NCBI GenBank assembly: GCA_024693065.1
Contig: JAILLP010000037.1
Coordinates: 1 to 64,000 of the forward strand
Direction of reading: 5' to 3'
Source of the DNA: Paludibacteraceae bacterium
Lineage (GTDB): Bacteria; Bacteroidota; Bacteroidia; Bacteroidales; Paludibacteraceae
DNA: 64,000 nucleotides
The position numbers and the translations under genes were made by a program. Each line of letters starts with the position of its first letter. The first letter of the stretch is position 1. Below the pieces are notes generated by a model. That model did no database searches. It worked only from the letters and a program-made list of their open reading frames with translations, and was not told the origin of the DNA. Below are positions 1 to 9,165 of the stretch, piece by piece.

Positions 1-3000
1 GGAGAAGTTGTTCGCTCCAGCCTCGGAGTAGTAGTAGGTGTAGCCCGGCTCCTCGCTCCAGCCCTCCTTCGTGTCGATGGAAGGGAAGGTCTTGTTGTCA
101 GCGCCGACCTCAGCCGCGATGTACGCCACGGAGGAGTCTCCTACCGGTGACGTGTACAACACATTCACCGTGTAGTAGGTCGTGTCGCTGTAACAGGTCT
201 CCAACTCATCACCTGTAGTAGAAGTAATCGTATAATATTGGACCGCACCGAAGACATAGGTGGTGTCCTTCTTAATTCCCAGTACCGGCAACTTATCCGC
301 ATCCCATGCGTCGCCGTACAGGTACCATTGGATATCGGACTCCTTCTCGTAGTCGGTCGTGCCATCCTCGGCGAACTTCACCAAAGCACGAGGGTTCTGT
401 TCCTCATCGCAGTAGGTGTCTGAGGCAATCGGACTCAGCGTGTGAGCCTTATAGATCTTGACAGAAATAGCCTTCTTGTTACTTTCCGCATGCGTATCAC
501 CATTGGTTTGGCTGACATAGAAGGTTTGAACACCCTCCTTGGTATAATCAACCGTCGGTACAGTCGCGGAACCAGAACCCTTCGATGCATTCGGATCTGT
601 ATACCAATTCAAGGTAAAGACAGTATTTGGATAAGCAGGGTCACCCGCTGTAACCAGAGTGCTCAGGTCCACCGACGGATTAGGGTTCGTCACGCTATTC
701 TGCACGCAGATAAGCGTGTCACGGCCACCAGGCATTGGTGCGTCATTCACCGTCACCAAGAAACTGGACGTGTCGCTCTCACAACCATCCACGTTTTTGG
801 AAACCCAGAAGGTGAACGTCTTCTCCTCTTTCAAGGAAACGGTTGGAACCGTCGTCGACGGGTTAGCTGGGAAGTCGGACTTATTGGAGTACCAATGGAT
901 ATCCCCCGTCTGAGCAGGAACGCCATCTCCCACTGGCTGACTCGTCTCTTCCGAGACTAGGAAGTCGATGTCATTGACACTCGGTTTGTCCGGAATTGCC
1001 TTCACCACCACCTCAAACGAAGAGACATCACTGATGCAGCCCGTCGCAATGTCAGTCACCGCAATCTTATAGGTTTGCGTACCCGCAGCCAAGGCATTCA
1101 GGGAAGTGGCAAGGTCAGCCACAGCCACCGGAGCATTGGATGGGTCTAATATATCAGCTTTCAGACCATTCAAAAGCGTCTTCAAATCATTGTTCAGATA
1201 ACTCTTCACCGCATCGTCCACGAGGCCCTTGCAGAAAGAAGGAATCTCGATGGTCGGAACAACCGGTTTTTTGTTATACTTCACCACGACAGAGTCCTCG
1301 ACAAAGCATTTCGAACTAGTTGGCTTCTCATTGTCGCGGCCCCTGACATAATATTTCTCAGTAGTACCCTCCTTAGCGGCGGACCATTTGATCTTAGTCT
1401 TGTAGATAGAGGAAGTAACCTTCGGATCCACCTGATCAGCATCGTCCTCATTACCCAGTTGATCCACGAACCAAAGCACATCGAAGGCCGCGGAAGGTTT
1501 TTGGGTGCTCTTAATATCCTCGACCGAGAGTTCCACCGCAGGGGATTCCTCACACAAGGAGATTGTATCAGACGTCTTAGCCACGCCGTCCACCAACATC
1601 TTCACCTCATCCGGGGAGGTACATGGAGGACAACCCAATTTAGCGGACAACATAATACGTCCACAATCATAGTCGGTTTTTTTCCCGAAAATAATATTCC
1701 AATATGGATTTGTCCTATTCGGATTATTGGTTTGGTTCGCAGTAGAACCTATCGCCATAATCCCATACCTCTCGGAATCTTCAATCGGGGTCGTGTACAT
1801 GACAGAAGTGCTGCCACCTCCCTGTTGGGTAGCAGATCCACCAACTTCAGCTGTATACAAAGCCGTATTGTCAATTGTCACCTTCGCCGCTAATACATAT
1901 TCAGTTCCCCTCATGGAATTTGCAGGCAAAAGCACATCACAATCAACAACCACTTCTACCACTCCATCAGTTGCTTCTATGGTCGTTTTCTGACTTCTCC
2001 CAGTCCAAAAAACTTGGCCTAAATTATACCCTCCACTAGTTTCTTCACCAGCTTTGTAGATAATTGGTTGAATCGTAATAGACCCTCCATTGCTTGATGA
2101 GACATAGAAAGAGAATGACTTTAAAAATGACGAAGCACTTAATTTGATAATTTGAGTATAGTTCCCAAAATATGCACCTGATGAAGTCGGAGGCGTTTTC
2201 CTCTCCAGCAATTTGGTTTCGAATTCAGTAACATCCTCCACCCATAACGTATACAAAGTGTCACTACCATCATAAATGATACCTGAAGGATCGAGTTTAT
2301 CACCAGTAACACAATACTTCAGTGCTCCACCTGAACCTTTCGCAGTAACCACAGACAATGTATCAGAACTACTTTCCGTGGAAAAAGCGGCAAACGAAGC
2401 CGTTTCCGTCGATTTATAGAATTTATCATTGACAACAGCCTCGAAACATATATTGTCAGAAGCAGAAGGATGCTTAGGATCGAACACACAGTTCATTTCA
2501 GTGATAATAGTATCAATAGGCATATCCATTTCCGTCACAACCGATATAGCTGTGTCAGGGGAACAAGCGTCACATGGGATATTTTCTCCAATGTAATATG
2601 CAATAACCTTATATGTGCCTGGTTCGGTAACAAATATTGACGACTTATTGTAATCGTCCAACAAATACGATGCATCAAAAGTCCAGTACCCATTTGCACC
2701 CTTCATCAAAGTTGAAGTGTTTAGTTTTTCATCACCATGTCCATCATTCCTATACCACTCAATGTAATATCTATCCTCTTTCCTTTTAGGCACGACAAAT
2801 CCACAATCCAGTTCAATCTTTTCTCCTGGACATTTTTTCACGTCAACCATAAAAACAGATGGGCAAACATCTTGGATCTCACAAGGAACCGTTGTCAATT
2901 TAGTCAAGCACTGATAAAATTCCACATTTCTCGCTCCTGTTCCGCACTCACCATATAGGTTAGATCCCCATGTATAATACTCATCCTTGTCATTGACCAT

Positions 3001-4245
3001 ATATCCGAAAATATCACCTCTAGAAATAGAAACAGCATCTTTTACTATTTCTCCCGGTTTCCCACTTGCATCACAGTATCTCGCAAGAACCGGCTTCACA
3101 CCTTGGTTACCACCACCTGCACTATATTGTAGCGCAGTTGCATCACTAACAGGAGCAATACCTCCTCCCGTTGGCTTAACACTTCTATTCTCCAATGCGT
3201 CTATACATCCCCAATACACTAAGTATCCTTCCTTTGTGACCGCAGCGCCATAACCACGACCACCTATAAGTTCCTTCACATCAGTCAGATAATTTTCATT
3301 GGAAATAGTCTTATATTCTCCCGAAATCACCCTTCTTGCTCTCGCATGGGTTGTTTGTGCACTGGTACCAGTACATCCTCCCCATCCGGCATTTCCCCAG
3401 GCCCACACGAAACCATCACCAGTAACAGCATAACCCGCAACATCTCCAGCCGCTGACATACGAATATCTGACAACGGGGTGCCATCATCATCTCTCAAAA
3501 CCAATCCCGCATAAGTGGTAACACCCTGCGCATTTGCAGAGTTTCCACCATTCCATAGACCCATTGCATACAACTGCCCATCTTCCGTACGGAAGTACAC
3601 ATTATCATCACCGCCAGAAACATGTGTGACACCAGTTAAAAAAGAGCCATCCTTTTTTTTCACGAAAATTGGTTCGGTTGTAGGATATGTGGCAAACATC
3701 GATTCATTATTCTTTCCTCCCCATGCGACGACTCTTCCGTCCCCCAAAATCGCAAAACCTGCAGCTGTTGTCGCAGCTATATATTTGACATTTCCGAGAT
3801 ATGGTCCACCAGTAGAACCATCCTCATTATAGCCAGGAGCTTCACCACAGTGCACCGGCACAGGATACGGAACCACAGGATCTGTATTACCTTGGCCACA
3901 CCCTGCTTGAGTATTCTCTCCCCACGCATACACGATTCCATTACATGCAAGCGCAAGATTAAACGCTCCCGAGCCTGAAGTTACCATATTAAAGGTCAGA
4001 TTGCCCGATTTAACTTTTTTGGGAGTGTACACAACCTGATCGTCGTAGCCCGATACTTGGTCATCTATACCCAATACTGGCCCCTGACCCTGGCCGTTGT
4101 AATTTTTTCCCCACGTATACAAATAACCTTCCGCACAAATAATCAAACCGTGGTCATTACCACCTGATATGGTCATACTCTGCGCCAAAGCTCCCGTCAC
4201 CACTCCCAGCGACAGAAGCAACCATGTATATAAACGTTTTCCCAT
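1..4245 (-). CDS. Secreted RCC1-repeat protein with Ig-like tail (3' end outside window)
   Basis: Open for 1,415 codons from ATG 4243-4245 to the window edge with no stop, so the C-terminus is missing. Residues 1-22 form a signal peptide ending ALAQ. Seven RCC1-type strands recur roughly every 55-65 residues (YTWGKN at 43, YAWGEN at 106, VVAWGG at 173, YAMGLW at 226, VWAWGN at 281, VYWG at 343, YYTWGS at 423), enough for a seven-bladed propeller. After about residue 450 the chain turns into Cys-poor beta-rich segments with Bacteroidota Ig-like signatures (a WYT or WYS strand followed by FYVSQT or FWVSKN), near residues 1100-1300. Proteins of this build are usually surface proteins, often T9SS cargo; the sorting domain would lie outside the window. 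Ligand unknown. A perfect promoter lies upstream. Confidence 0.85.
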   Translation of the reverse strand, partial: MGKRLYTWLLLSLGVVTGALAQSMTISGGNDHGLIICAEGYLYTWGKNYNGQGQGPVLGIDDQVSGYDDQVVYTPKKVKSGNLTFNMVTSGSGAFNLALACNGIVYAWGENTQAGCGQGNTDPVVPYPVPVHCGEAPGYNEDGSTGGPYLGNVKYIAATTAAGFAILGDGRVVAWGGKNNESMFATYPTTEPIFVKKKDGSFLTGVTHVSGGDDNVYFRTEDGQLYAMGLWNGGNSANAQGVTTYAGLVLRDDDGTPLSDIRMSAAGDVAGYAVTGDGFVWAWGNAGWGGCTGTSAQTTHARARRVISGEYKTISNENYLTDVKELIGGRGYGAAVTKEGYLVYWGCIDALENRSVKPTGGGIAPVSDATALQYSAGGGNQGVKPVLARYCDASGKPGEIVKDAVSISRGDIFGYMVNDKDEYYTWGSNLYGECGTGARNVEFYQCLTKLTTVPCEIQDVCPSVFMVDVKKCPGEKIELDCGFVVPKRKEDRYYIEWYRNDGHGDEKLNTSTLMKGANGYWTFDASYLLDDYNKSSIFVTEPGTYKVIAYYIGENIPCDACSPDTAISVVTEMDMPIDTIITEMNCVFDPKHPSASDNICFEAVVNDKFYKSTETASFAAFSTESSSDTLSVVTAKGSGGALKYCVTGDKLDPSGIIYDGSDTLYTLWVEDVTEFETKLLERKTPPTSSGAYFGNYTQIIKLSASSFLKSFSFYVSSSNGGSITIQPIIYKAGEETSGGYNLGQVFWTGRSQKTTIEATDGVVEVVVDCDVLLPANSMRGTEYVLAAKVTIDNTALYTAEVGGSATQQGGGSTSVMYTTPIEDSERYGIMAIGSTANQTNNPNRTNPYWNIIFGKKTDYDCGRIMLSAKLGCPPCTSPDEVKMLVDGVAKTSDTISLCEESPAVELSVEDIKSTQKPSAAFDVLWFVDQLGNEDDADQVDPKVTSSIYKTKIKWSAAKEGTTEKYYVRGRDNEKPTSSKCFVEDSVVVKYNKKPVVPTIEIPSFCKGLVDDAVKSYLNNDLKTLLNGLKADILDPSNAPVAVADLATSLNALAAGTQTYKIAVTDIATGCISDVSSFEVVVKAIPDKPSVNDIDFLVSEETSQPVGDGVPAQTGDIHWYSNKSDFPANPSTTVPTVSLKEEKTFTFWVSKNVDGCESDTSSFLVTVNDAPMPGGRDTLICVQNSVTNPNPSVDLSTLVTAGDPAYPNTVFTLNWYTDPNASKGSGSATVPTVDYTKEGVQTFYVSQTNGDTHAESNKKAISVKIYKAHTLSPIASDTYCDEEQNPRALVKFAEDGTTDYEKESDIQWYLYGDAWDADKLPVLGIKKDTTYVFGAVQYYTITSTTGDELETCYSDTTYYTVNVLYTSPVGDSSVAYIAAEVGADNKTFPSIDTKEGWSEEPGYTYYYSEAGANNFS

Positions 4246-4322
4246 GATCAAAATATACTTTAAAACCCCTTATATAAATACTATGTAAACACTATACCAT
4301 TTGCCATCATACAGAAATTGGG

Positions 4323-4353
4323 CAAATATACGGATTTTTCCCTTACGGACAAA
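4323..4353 (-). promoter_or_regulatory. Bacteroidales-type promoter for the RCC1 gene
   Basis: On the minus strand TTTG (4350-4353) is followed after exactly 19 bases by TATATTTG (4323-4330), matching the Bacteroidales consensus TTTG-N19-TAnnTTTG. Transcription would start near 4316, leaving a leader of about 70 bases before the ATG at 4245. Confidence 0.75.
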
Positions 4354-4467
4354 ATAGCGGATACAGATTTTGCAACAAAACGGTCAAGGGAATCAACCTG
4401 CGGAGGTTTCATCTGCCGCATTAGACATAACGCAATTACCATTTAACAATTCACGAATTACAATTAG

Positions 4468-4493
4468 GCTGACGCGACATTTTCCGCATCAGC
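4468..4493 (-). terminator. Possible terminator hairpin after the antiporter gene
   Basis: A nine-pair stem (GCTGATGCG against CGCGTCAGC, one G-T pair) lies 22 bases past the stop of the antiporter gene. It lacks a clean T run, so factor-independent termination is uncertain. Confidence 0.35.
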
Positions 4494-4515
4494 TATTCCA
4501 AACGCACCCCATCAC

Positions 4516-5457
4516 CTACAACGTCCACACCATGTGGGCGATATAAGCCACGTAAGTAAGCAAAAGGACGGCCCCCTCCCAACGCTCGAGCGTCCGCTTC
4601 GTGAAAAGGAAAAGCCAAAGCAAAACAGCCAACCCAACCATCAACAGATAGTCATAGAAGAACACAGCGGTTCCCTCCATGATCGGACTGATGGCGGCAG
4701 ACACGCCCACCACGAAGAACACATTGAAGGAGACACTTCCGATGATGTTGCCAATCGCAAGATCCGTCTCACCACGCTTCGCAGACATGACTGAGGCGAA
4801 AAGCTCCGGCAGGCTGGTACCCACCGCAACGACCGTCAATCCGATGACACGCTCCGAAACGCCTAAAGCGGCCGCCACATTCTTCGCCCCATCCACCAAT
4901 ATATTCGCGCCTACGATCATCGCCGCGATGGAAAGAACCACCATGATGATGGAGACAGGCAGGGAACGCACAGGGGTATCCTCCGTTTTGGGCACATCCG
5001 CATCCCCCTTGCGTCGGGACGCACGTATCTGCCAAATAAGGAAGGCAACAAGCAACAGTATGCCCAAGATACCCGCAATTCGTCCGATCGACCCCATCAT
5101 ACCCACAAAGAGCAAAAGGACGCACGCCAACACCATAAACGGCAAATCGACACGAAGGGTGTGACTATCCGTCACACAGGTGTAGAGCAAGCCGGTCACA
5201 CCCAAGATGAGCGCTATGTTAGCGATGTTGGAACCCACCACGTTGCCCAATGCGATGCCCGGACTATCCGCCAATGCGGCGTTCACGCTCACCAACATCT
5301 CCGGCGCGGATGTGCCAAAACCGATGACCGTCATACCGATGACCATCGAGCTCAACTTCGCCTTGCGGGCAATGGACACCGAACCTTCCACCAAGTAATC
5401 ACCGCCCTTCACCAAGAGGACGAAACCGATGAGTATAAAAAGAATATTCGTGAGCAT
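4516..5457 (-). CDS. yrbG: Calcium/sodium antiporter, YrbG family
   Basis: A 313-residue integral membrane protein of the Ca2+/cation antiporter superfamily. It has the expected inverted duplication of two Na_Ca_ex domains, residues about 5-140 and 170-310. Both alpha repeats carry the ion-binding signature: GFGTSAPEMLVSV in the first half and GTSLPELFASV in the second. GNVVGSNIANI and GNIIGSVSFNV are the paired second motifs. A charged loop around residues 145-165 links the halves. Length and motifs are typical of the family, which exchanges Na+ for Ca2+ across the inner membrane. It is probably monocistronic: RNase Y upstream ends with its own terminator. Confidence 0.93.
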   Translation of the reverse strand: MLTNILFILIGFVLLVKGGDYLVEGSVSIARKAKLSSMVIGMTVIGFGTSAPEMLVSVNAALADSPGIALGNVVGSNIANIALILGVTGLLYTCVTDSHTLRVDLPFMVLACVLLLFVGMMGSIGRIAGILGILLLVAFLIWQIRASRRKGDADVPKTEDTPVRSLPVSIIMVVLSIAAMIVGANILVDGAKNVAAALGVSERVIGLTVVAVGTSLPELFASVMSAKRGETDLAIGNIIGSVSFNVFFVVGVSAAISPIMEGTAVFFYDYLLMVGLAVLLWLFLFTKRTLERWEGAVLLLTYVAYIAHMVWTL

Positions 5458-5520
5458 AACTAAACTTTAGTTTTTAGACGTTAGTCGTTAGTCGTTAGGC
5501 TTTTATTTTTAGATTGTTTC

Positions 5521-5558
5521 AAAAGGGAAAGAGTGCCTCCCATTAAGGGGAAGCACTC
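5521..5558 (-). terminator. Rho-independent terminator after rny
   Basis: Minus-strand stem GAGTGCTTCCC / GGGAGGCACTC with a six-base loop, followed by a T-rich tract, about 30 bases after the RNase Y stop codon. Confidence 0.75.
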
Positions 5559-5587
5559 CAACCATATTTTTACGACAAAAGTAGAGA

Positions 5588-7117
5588 CTACTTCGCGAAG
5601 CTGACCGCACGGGTCTCACGGATCACCGTGATCTTCACCTGTCCCGGGTAGGTCATCTCGTCTTGGATCTTCTTAGCGATCTCGTAGGATAGCGTCTCGA
5701 TCTCCTTGTCGTCGATCTTATCCGCACCCACGATGACACGCAACTCGCGGCCCGCCTGGATAGCGTAGGTCTTGACGACGCCAGGGTAAGAGAGCGCCAA
5801 TTTCTCAAGGTCATTGAGACGTTTGATGTAAGCCTCAACGATTTCACGACGGGCACCTGGACGTGCGCCAGAGATGGCGTCGCACGCTTGCACGATTGGG
5901 GAGAGAAGGCTCTCCATCTCAATCTCGTCGTGGTGGGCACCGATAGCGTTGCAGATCTCAGGTTTCTCCTTGTACTTCTCGGCGAGCTTCATACCCAAGA
6001 TAGCGTGAGGCAACTCAGGCTCGTCATCAGGCACCTTACCGATATCGTGCAACAGACCGGCACGTTTCGCCTTCTTAGGGTTCAAGCCCAACTCGGAAGC
6101 CATGACGGCGCAGAGGTTAGCGGTCTCACGCGCATGCTGCAACAAGTTCTGGCCATAAGAAGAGCGGTATTTCATCTTACCGATGAGGCGGACCAAATCA
6201 GGGTGCAAACCATGCACACCCAAGTCGATGGTCGTGCGTTTACCTGTCTCGACGATCTCATCCTCCACTTGTTTCTTCACCTTAGCGACCACCTCCTCGA
6301 TGCGGGCAGGGTGGATACGACCGTCGGTCACCAGTTGGTGCAAAGCCAAGCGGGCCACCTCACGGCGAACAGGGTCGAACGCGGAGAGGACAATAGCCTC
6401 CGGCGTGTCGTCCACGATGATTTCCACACCCGTAGCAGCCTCCAAGGCACGGATATTACGGCCTTCACGACCGATGATACGGCCTTTGATCTCGTCGGAA
6501 TCAATGTTGAACACAGTGACGGAGTTTTCGATGGCAGCTTCGGTAGCGACACGTTGGATGGTCTGCACCACGATACGCTTAGCCTCCTTGTTGGCGGTCA
6601 TCTTGGCCTCCTCCATGATTTCGTTCACGTATGACATGGCATCGGTCTTCGCCTCTTCCTTCAAGGCTTCAATCAACTTCTCTTTCGCCTCGTTCGCGGA
6701 CAATCCGGAAATAGTCTCCAGACGTTCGCTAGCCATACGGTTCAATTTCTCAAGTTCTTGCTTGCGGGAGTTGACGATGTCCATTTGGTTGTTGAGGGCA
6801 TCCTTCAGGTTTTCCGTTTCCGCCTTACCCTTCTGCAGCTCAGATTGGAACTGGTTCAACTGCATCTCGCGTTGTTTCAATTTAGACTCCTGCTGCTGCA
6901 TCTTCGCATTATGCTGATTGCACTGAGAATCATACTCGTTCTTGAGTTCCTGGAACTTCTGTTTCGCCTCACGCACTTTCTCAGAGCGTATCCTAGCGCC
7001 CTCATTCTCCGCATCCTGCAAAATCTTCTGCGATTTAGACTTCAGTATGGTGTTCATCACCACCCAAGTCACCACAGCGCCAACCAGGAATGCGGCAATT
7101 ATAAAAACAATCTCCAT
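5588..7117 (-). CDS. rny: Ribonuclease Y
   Basis: A 509-residue membrane-anchored endoribonuclease that initiates mRNA decay. Domain order matches the family. There is one N-terminal membrane segment (residues 3-24). A long Gln/Glu/Lys-rich coiled coil follows (about 25-190). A KH domain with [15 protein letters not shown] comes next (about 205-270), then an HD phosphohydrolase domain with LLHDIGK near residue 355 and the second HD-type HHDEIEM. The C-terminal region ends normally at FAK. The length equals that of typical RNase Y. ZapA lies immediately upstream on the same strand but a strong terminator separates them, so rny either has its own weak promoter in 7118-7150 or relies on read-through. 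Confidence 0.96.
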   Translation of the reverse strand: MEIVFIIAAFLVGAVVTWVVMNTILKSKSQKILQDAENEGARIRSEKVREAKQKFQELKNEYDSQCNQHNAKMQQQESKLKQREMQLNQFQSELQKGKAETENLKDALNNQMDIVNSRKQELEKLNRMASERLETISGLSANEAKEKLIEALKEEAKTDAMSYVNEIMEEAKMTANKEAKRIVVQTIQRVATEAAIENSVTVFNIDSDEIKGRIIGREGRNIRALEAATGVEIIVDDTPEAIVLSAFDPVRREVARLALHQLVTDGRIHPARIEEVVAKVKKQVEDEIVETGKRTTIDLGVHGLHPDLVRLIGKMKYRSSYGQNLLQHARETANLCAVMASELGLNPKKAKRAGLLHDIGKVPDDEPELPHAILGMKLAEKYKEKPEICNAIGAHHDEIEMESLLSPIVQACDAISGARPGARREIVEAYIKRLNDLEKLALSYPGVVKTYAIQAGRELRVIVGADKIDDKEIETLSYEIAKKIQDEMTYPGQVKITVIRETRAVSFAK

Positions 7118-7150
7118 ATTAATAAACTAATTGTTAAATATATATATAAT

Positions 7151-7193
7151 AAAAAACGCATCACTTTTGGAGGCTAAATCCAAAAGAAATGCG
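7151..7193 (-). terminator. Rho-independent terminator between zapA and rny
   Basis: On the minus strand CGCAT-TT-CTTTTGGA pairs with TCCAAAAG-TG-ATGCG around a seven-base loop and runs into six T residues. This closes the zapA transcript and makes rny at least partly independent of it. Confidence 0.85.
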
Positions 7194-7223
7194 GGTTGTT
7201 TCTACGAAAAAGAAGCCTCACGC

Positions 7224-7517
7224 CTACAATGTTTTCAGATAATTGGACAACTCTTTTTCCAAGGATTGTAATCTACTGTCCTCTCCCGAGCACTTCAACT
7301 CAAGGACTTTCAGCCGCAACGCGATCTGCAAGGATGTGTAAATCAAGAGATCCTTTTCCTCCACATGTGTCTGGGTTCCGAACCTATCCAGCATGCTCTG
7401 ATATTCCTCTTTTATCAAATCGGCAGCCTCCCGATACAAAGGCTCATCGGCTCTCGAACACCTCATCGTGTATTCCTTACCAACCAATTTGAGCTTGATA
7501 GCTATATCTTTGTCCAT
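7224..7517 (-). CDS. zapA: Cell division protein ZapA
   Basis: A 97-residue protein of the ZapA family, which bundles FtsZ filaments at the division site. The N-terminal half begins with the family-typical beta segment (IKLKLVGKEYTMRC) followed by an acidic stretch with YREAADLI. The C-terminal half is a leucine-rich coiled coil ending with DSRLQSLEKELSNYL. The length is normal. It lies 29 bases downstream of a second small coiled-coil gene, and the pair form one transcript closed by the terminator at 7151-7193. Confidence 0.88.
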   Translation of the reverse strand: MDKDIAIKLKLVGKEYTMRCSRADEPLYREAADLIKEEYQSMLDRFGTQTHVEEKDLLIYTSLQIALRLKVLELKCSGEDSRLQSLEKELSNYLKTL

Positions 7518-7546
7518 ACTTTGCCTCCACTAAATTAGGCTACACG

Positions 7547-7840
7547 TCATTCATTTAGCAACGCAATGCACTTTTCTATCTCCCGCTCCAATCTTGACAA
7601 ACGGGCAATTGTCTTTTTCGAGTCCTCCTCAGACGACGAAATCGTTTTAGCGATCAGCAAATGCATATACTTATCCCTCCACGATTTTTCCGAAGTCTTC
7701 ACCCTAGCCAACTCCTCCTCATACTTGTGTAAGTTCTTGATGAGTGTCTCATTTTCCACCCTTTTCTCCTCATTCAAAGAAATCAATTCTTTGACCTTAG
7801 ATTCCAAACTATCCAGTAATTCGTTCTCCGGAGTTAACAC
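7547..7840 (-). CDS. Small coiled-coil protein upstream of zapA
   Basis: A 97-residue acidic protein with no signal peptide or membrane segment. Residues 5-55 and 70-95 form heptad-like coiled coils (LESKVKELISLNEEKRVEN; ARLSRLEREIEKC). No enzymatic motif is seen. It is the first gene of a two-gene transcript with zapA, so a ZapB-like partner role in the division ring is an attractive inference from position and shape. I cannot show homology. Confidence 0.7.
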   Translation of the reverse strand: MLTPENELLDSLESKVKELISLNEEKRVENETLIKNLHKYEEELARVKTSEKSWRDKYMHLLIAKTISSSEEDSKKTIARLSRLEREIEKCIALLNE

Positions 7841-7857
7841 TTTGCCAAAATTTTTCG

Positions 7858-7887
7858 CAAAGTTATGAATATCGTTGTAATTTCAAA
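7858..7887 (-). promoter_or_regulatory. Promoter of the coiled-coil/zapA transcript
   Basis: Minus-strand TTTG (7884-7887), 18 bases, then TAACTTTG (7858-7865), fitting TTTG-N18/19-TAnnTTTG. The start site would fall about 10 bases before the ATG at 7840, giving a very short leader. Confidence 0.6.
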
Positions 7888-8241
7888 GCATTTCAAAAAA
7901 AAAGATTTCATATTTTAAGCACGTCCATATCTTGGATGTTCAACAGTGTCATCCTCGCTCTGCCGCAAAGGAATCTACCGAGAGGGGGAAGGTCAGGAAA
8001 TGGCTGGGTGCCGTTCTGATAAACTACGACTCCACCCGCAATCCTAACGAGAAATGGGCAATTGGTTAACAGAAGAAGAGGGCCGCGCCAACCCGACGCG
8101 AAAAAAATTGCTTATTTTAGACAATTATGCGTCCATTTTGATAGAAAGAATATCTTTTCTTTTGTTATCTTCGCGGATAAATTTCATCAAAAGAGAGTTC
8201 GAGTGACTCGCTGATTTAAAAGAAGAAAGGAGTATCATTTT
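7888..8241 (+). other. Intergenic region with a weak forward promoter, otherwise empty
   Basis: No convincing reading frame is visible in 7888-8241. Near the right end TATCTTCG (8166-8173) resembles a -7 box (TAnnTTTG, one change) for the nucleotidyltransferase gene, but no TTTG lies at the expected 19-base spacing. GAAAGGAG at 8225-8232 is a possible ribosome-binding site for the ATG at 8242. Confidence 0.4.
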
Positions 8242-9147
8242 ATGAAACCCACATTATTGGTTTTAGCTGCGGGAATGGGCAGCCGTTACGGAGGATTGAA
8301 GCAATTGGACGGATTGGGTCCAAACGGAGAAACCATCATGGACTTTTCCATTTTCGACGCTATACGCGCAGGGTTTGGCAAAGTGGTCTTTGTCATCCGC
8401 CACGCATTTGAACAAGACTTTAGGGAAAAAGTTATCAGCAAATATAAAAACGACATACAAGTGGAGGTCGTATTCCAGGAGTTGGATTGTCTCCCTGCAG
8501 GATTCTCCCTGCATCCGGAAAGGGTAAAGCCTTGGGGCACTAACCATGCGATCCTCATGGGCAAAGATGCGGTGAAGGAGCCTTTTGCCGTCATCAACGC
8601 CGACGACTTCTACGGGAAAGAGAGTTTCCAGATCCTGGCAGATGCGCTGAAGAAAATGGAAGGGAAGAAGGATCAATACTGCATGGTAGCCTACAGGTTG
8701 GGCAACACGCTCTCCGAAAGTGGCCACGTGTCCCGTGGCGTATGCAACAAGAATGCGCAGAACCACCTGACGACCGTTGTCGAGCACTACGAGGTGCAAC
8801 GCAAGGGCAACGACGTGGTCTTCAAAAACCAGCAGACGGGCGAATACGACACCATCGACGAGAACCTGCCAGTATCCATGAACATGTGGGGTTTCACGAC
8901 AGACTATTTCGAGCACTCCGAGGCCGACTTCAAGGAATTCCTACAGAAGAATGCGGACAACATCAAGGCGGAGTACGGCATTCCTACCATGGTGAATCGT
9001 CTGATCCAAGAGGGCACTTCCACCATCGATGTGCTGGAAACACCTTGTAAATGGTTCGGTGTAACCTACAAAGAAGATAGGCCTATGGTTGTCGCCAAGA
9101 TCCAACAACTGATCAACGACGGAGTCTATCCCAACAAACTGTTTTAA
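8242..9147 (+). CDS. Sugar-phosphate nucleotidyltransferase family protein
   Basis: A 301-residue cytosolic protein of the NTP-transferase superfamily. The N-terminal nucleotide-binding signature reads LVLAAGMGSRYGGLKQL and includes the Gly-rich loop and the Lys that contacts the phosphates. INADDFYG around residue 113 supplies the metal-binding Asp pair. The C-terminal half has no left-handed beta-helix domain, unlike GlmU or GlgC. The reaction would be sugar-1-phosphate plus NTP to NDP-sugar; the sugar cannot be told from the sequence. It sits 18 bases before galE on the same strand, so a role in UDP-sugar or envelope precursor supply is likely. Confidence 0.85.
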   Translation: MKPTLLVLAAGMGSRYGGLKQLDGLGPNGETIMDFSIFDAIRAGFGKVVFVIRHAFEQDFREKVISKYKNDIQVEVVFQELDCLPAGFSLHPERVKPWGTNHAILMGKDAVKEPFAVINADDFYGKESFQILADALKKMEGKKDQYCMVAYRLGNTLSESGHVSRGVCNKNAQNHLTTVVEHYEVQRKGNDVVFKNQQTGEYDTIDENLPVSMNMWGFTTDYFEHSEADFKEFLQKNADNIKAEYGIPTMVNRLIQEGTSTIDVLETPCKWFGVTYKEDRPMVVAKIQQLINDGVYPNKLF

Positions 9148-9165
9148 TTAGAACTATTTCCAAAC

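Noticed and set aside
5478..5500. Tandem TTAGTCG repeats as a CRISPR or iteron array
   Set aside because: Only three degenerate copies of a seven-base unit, with no spacers and no neighbouring cas or rep gene.
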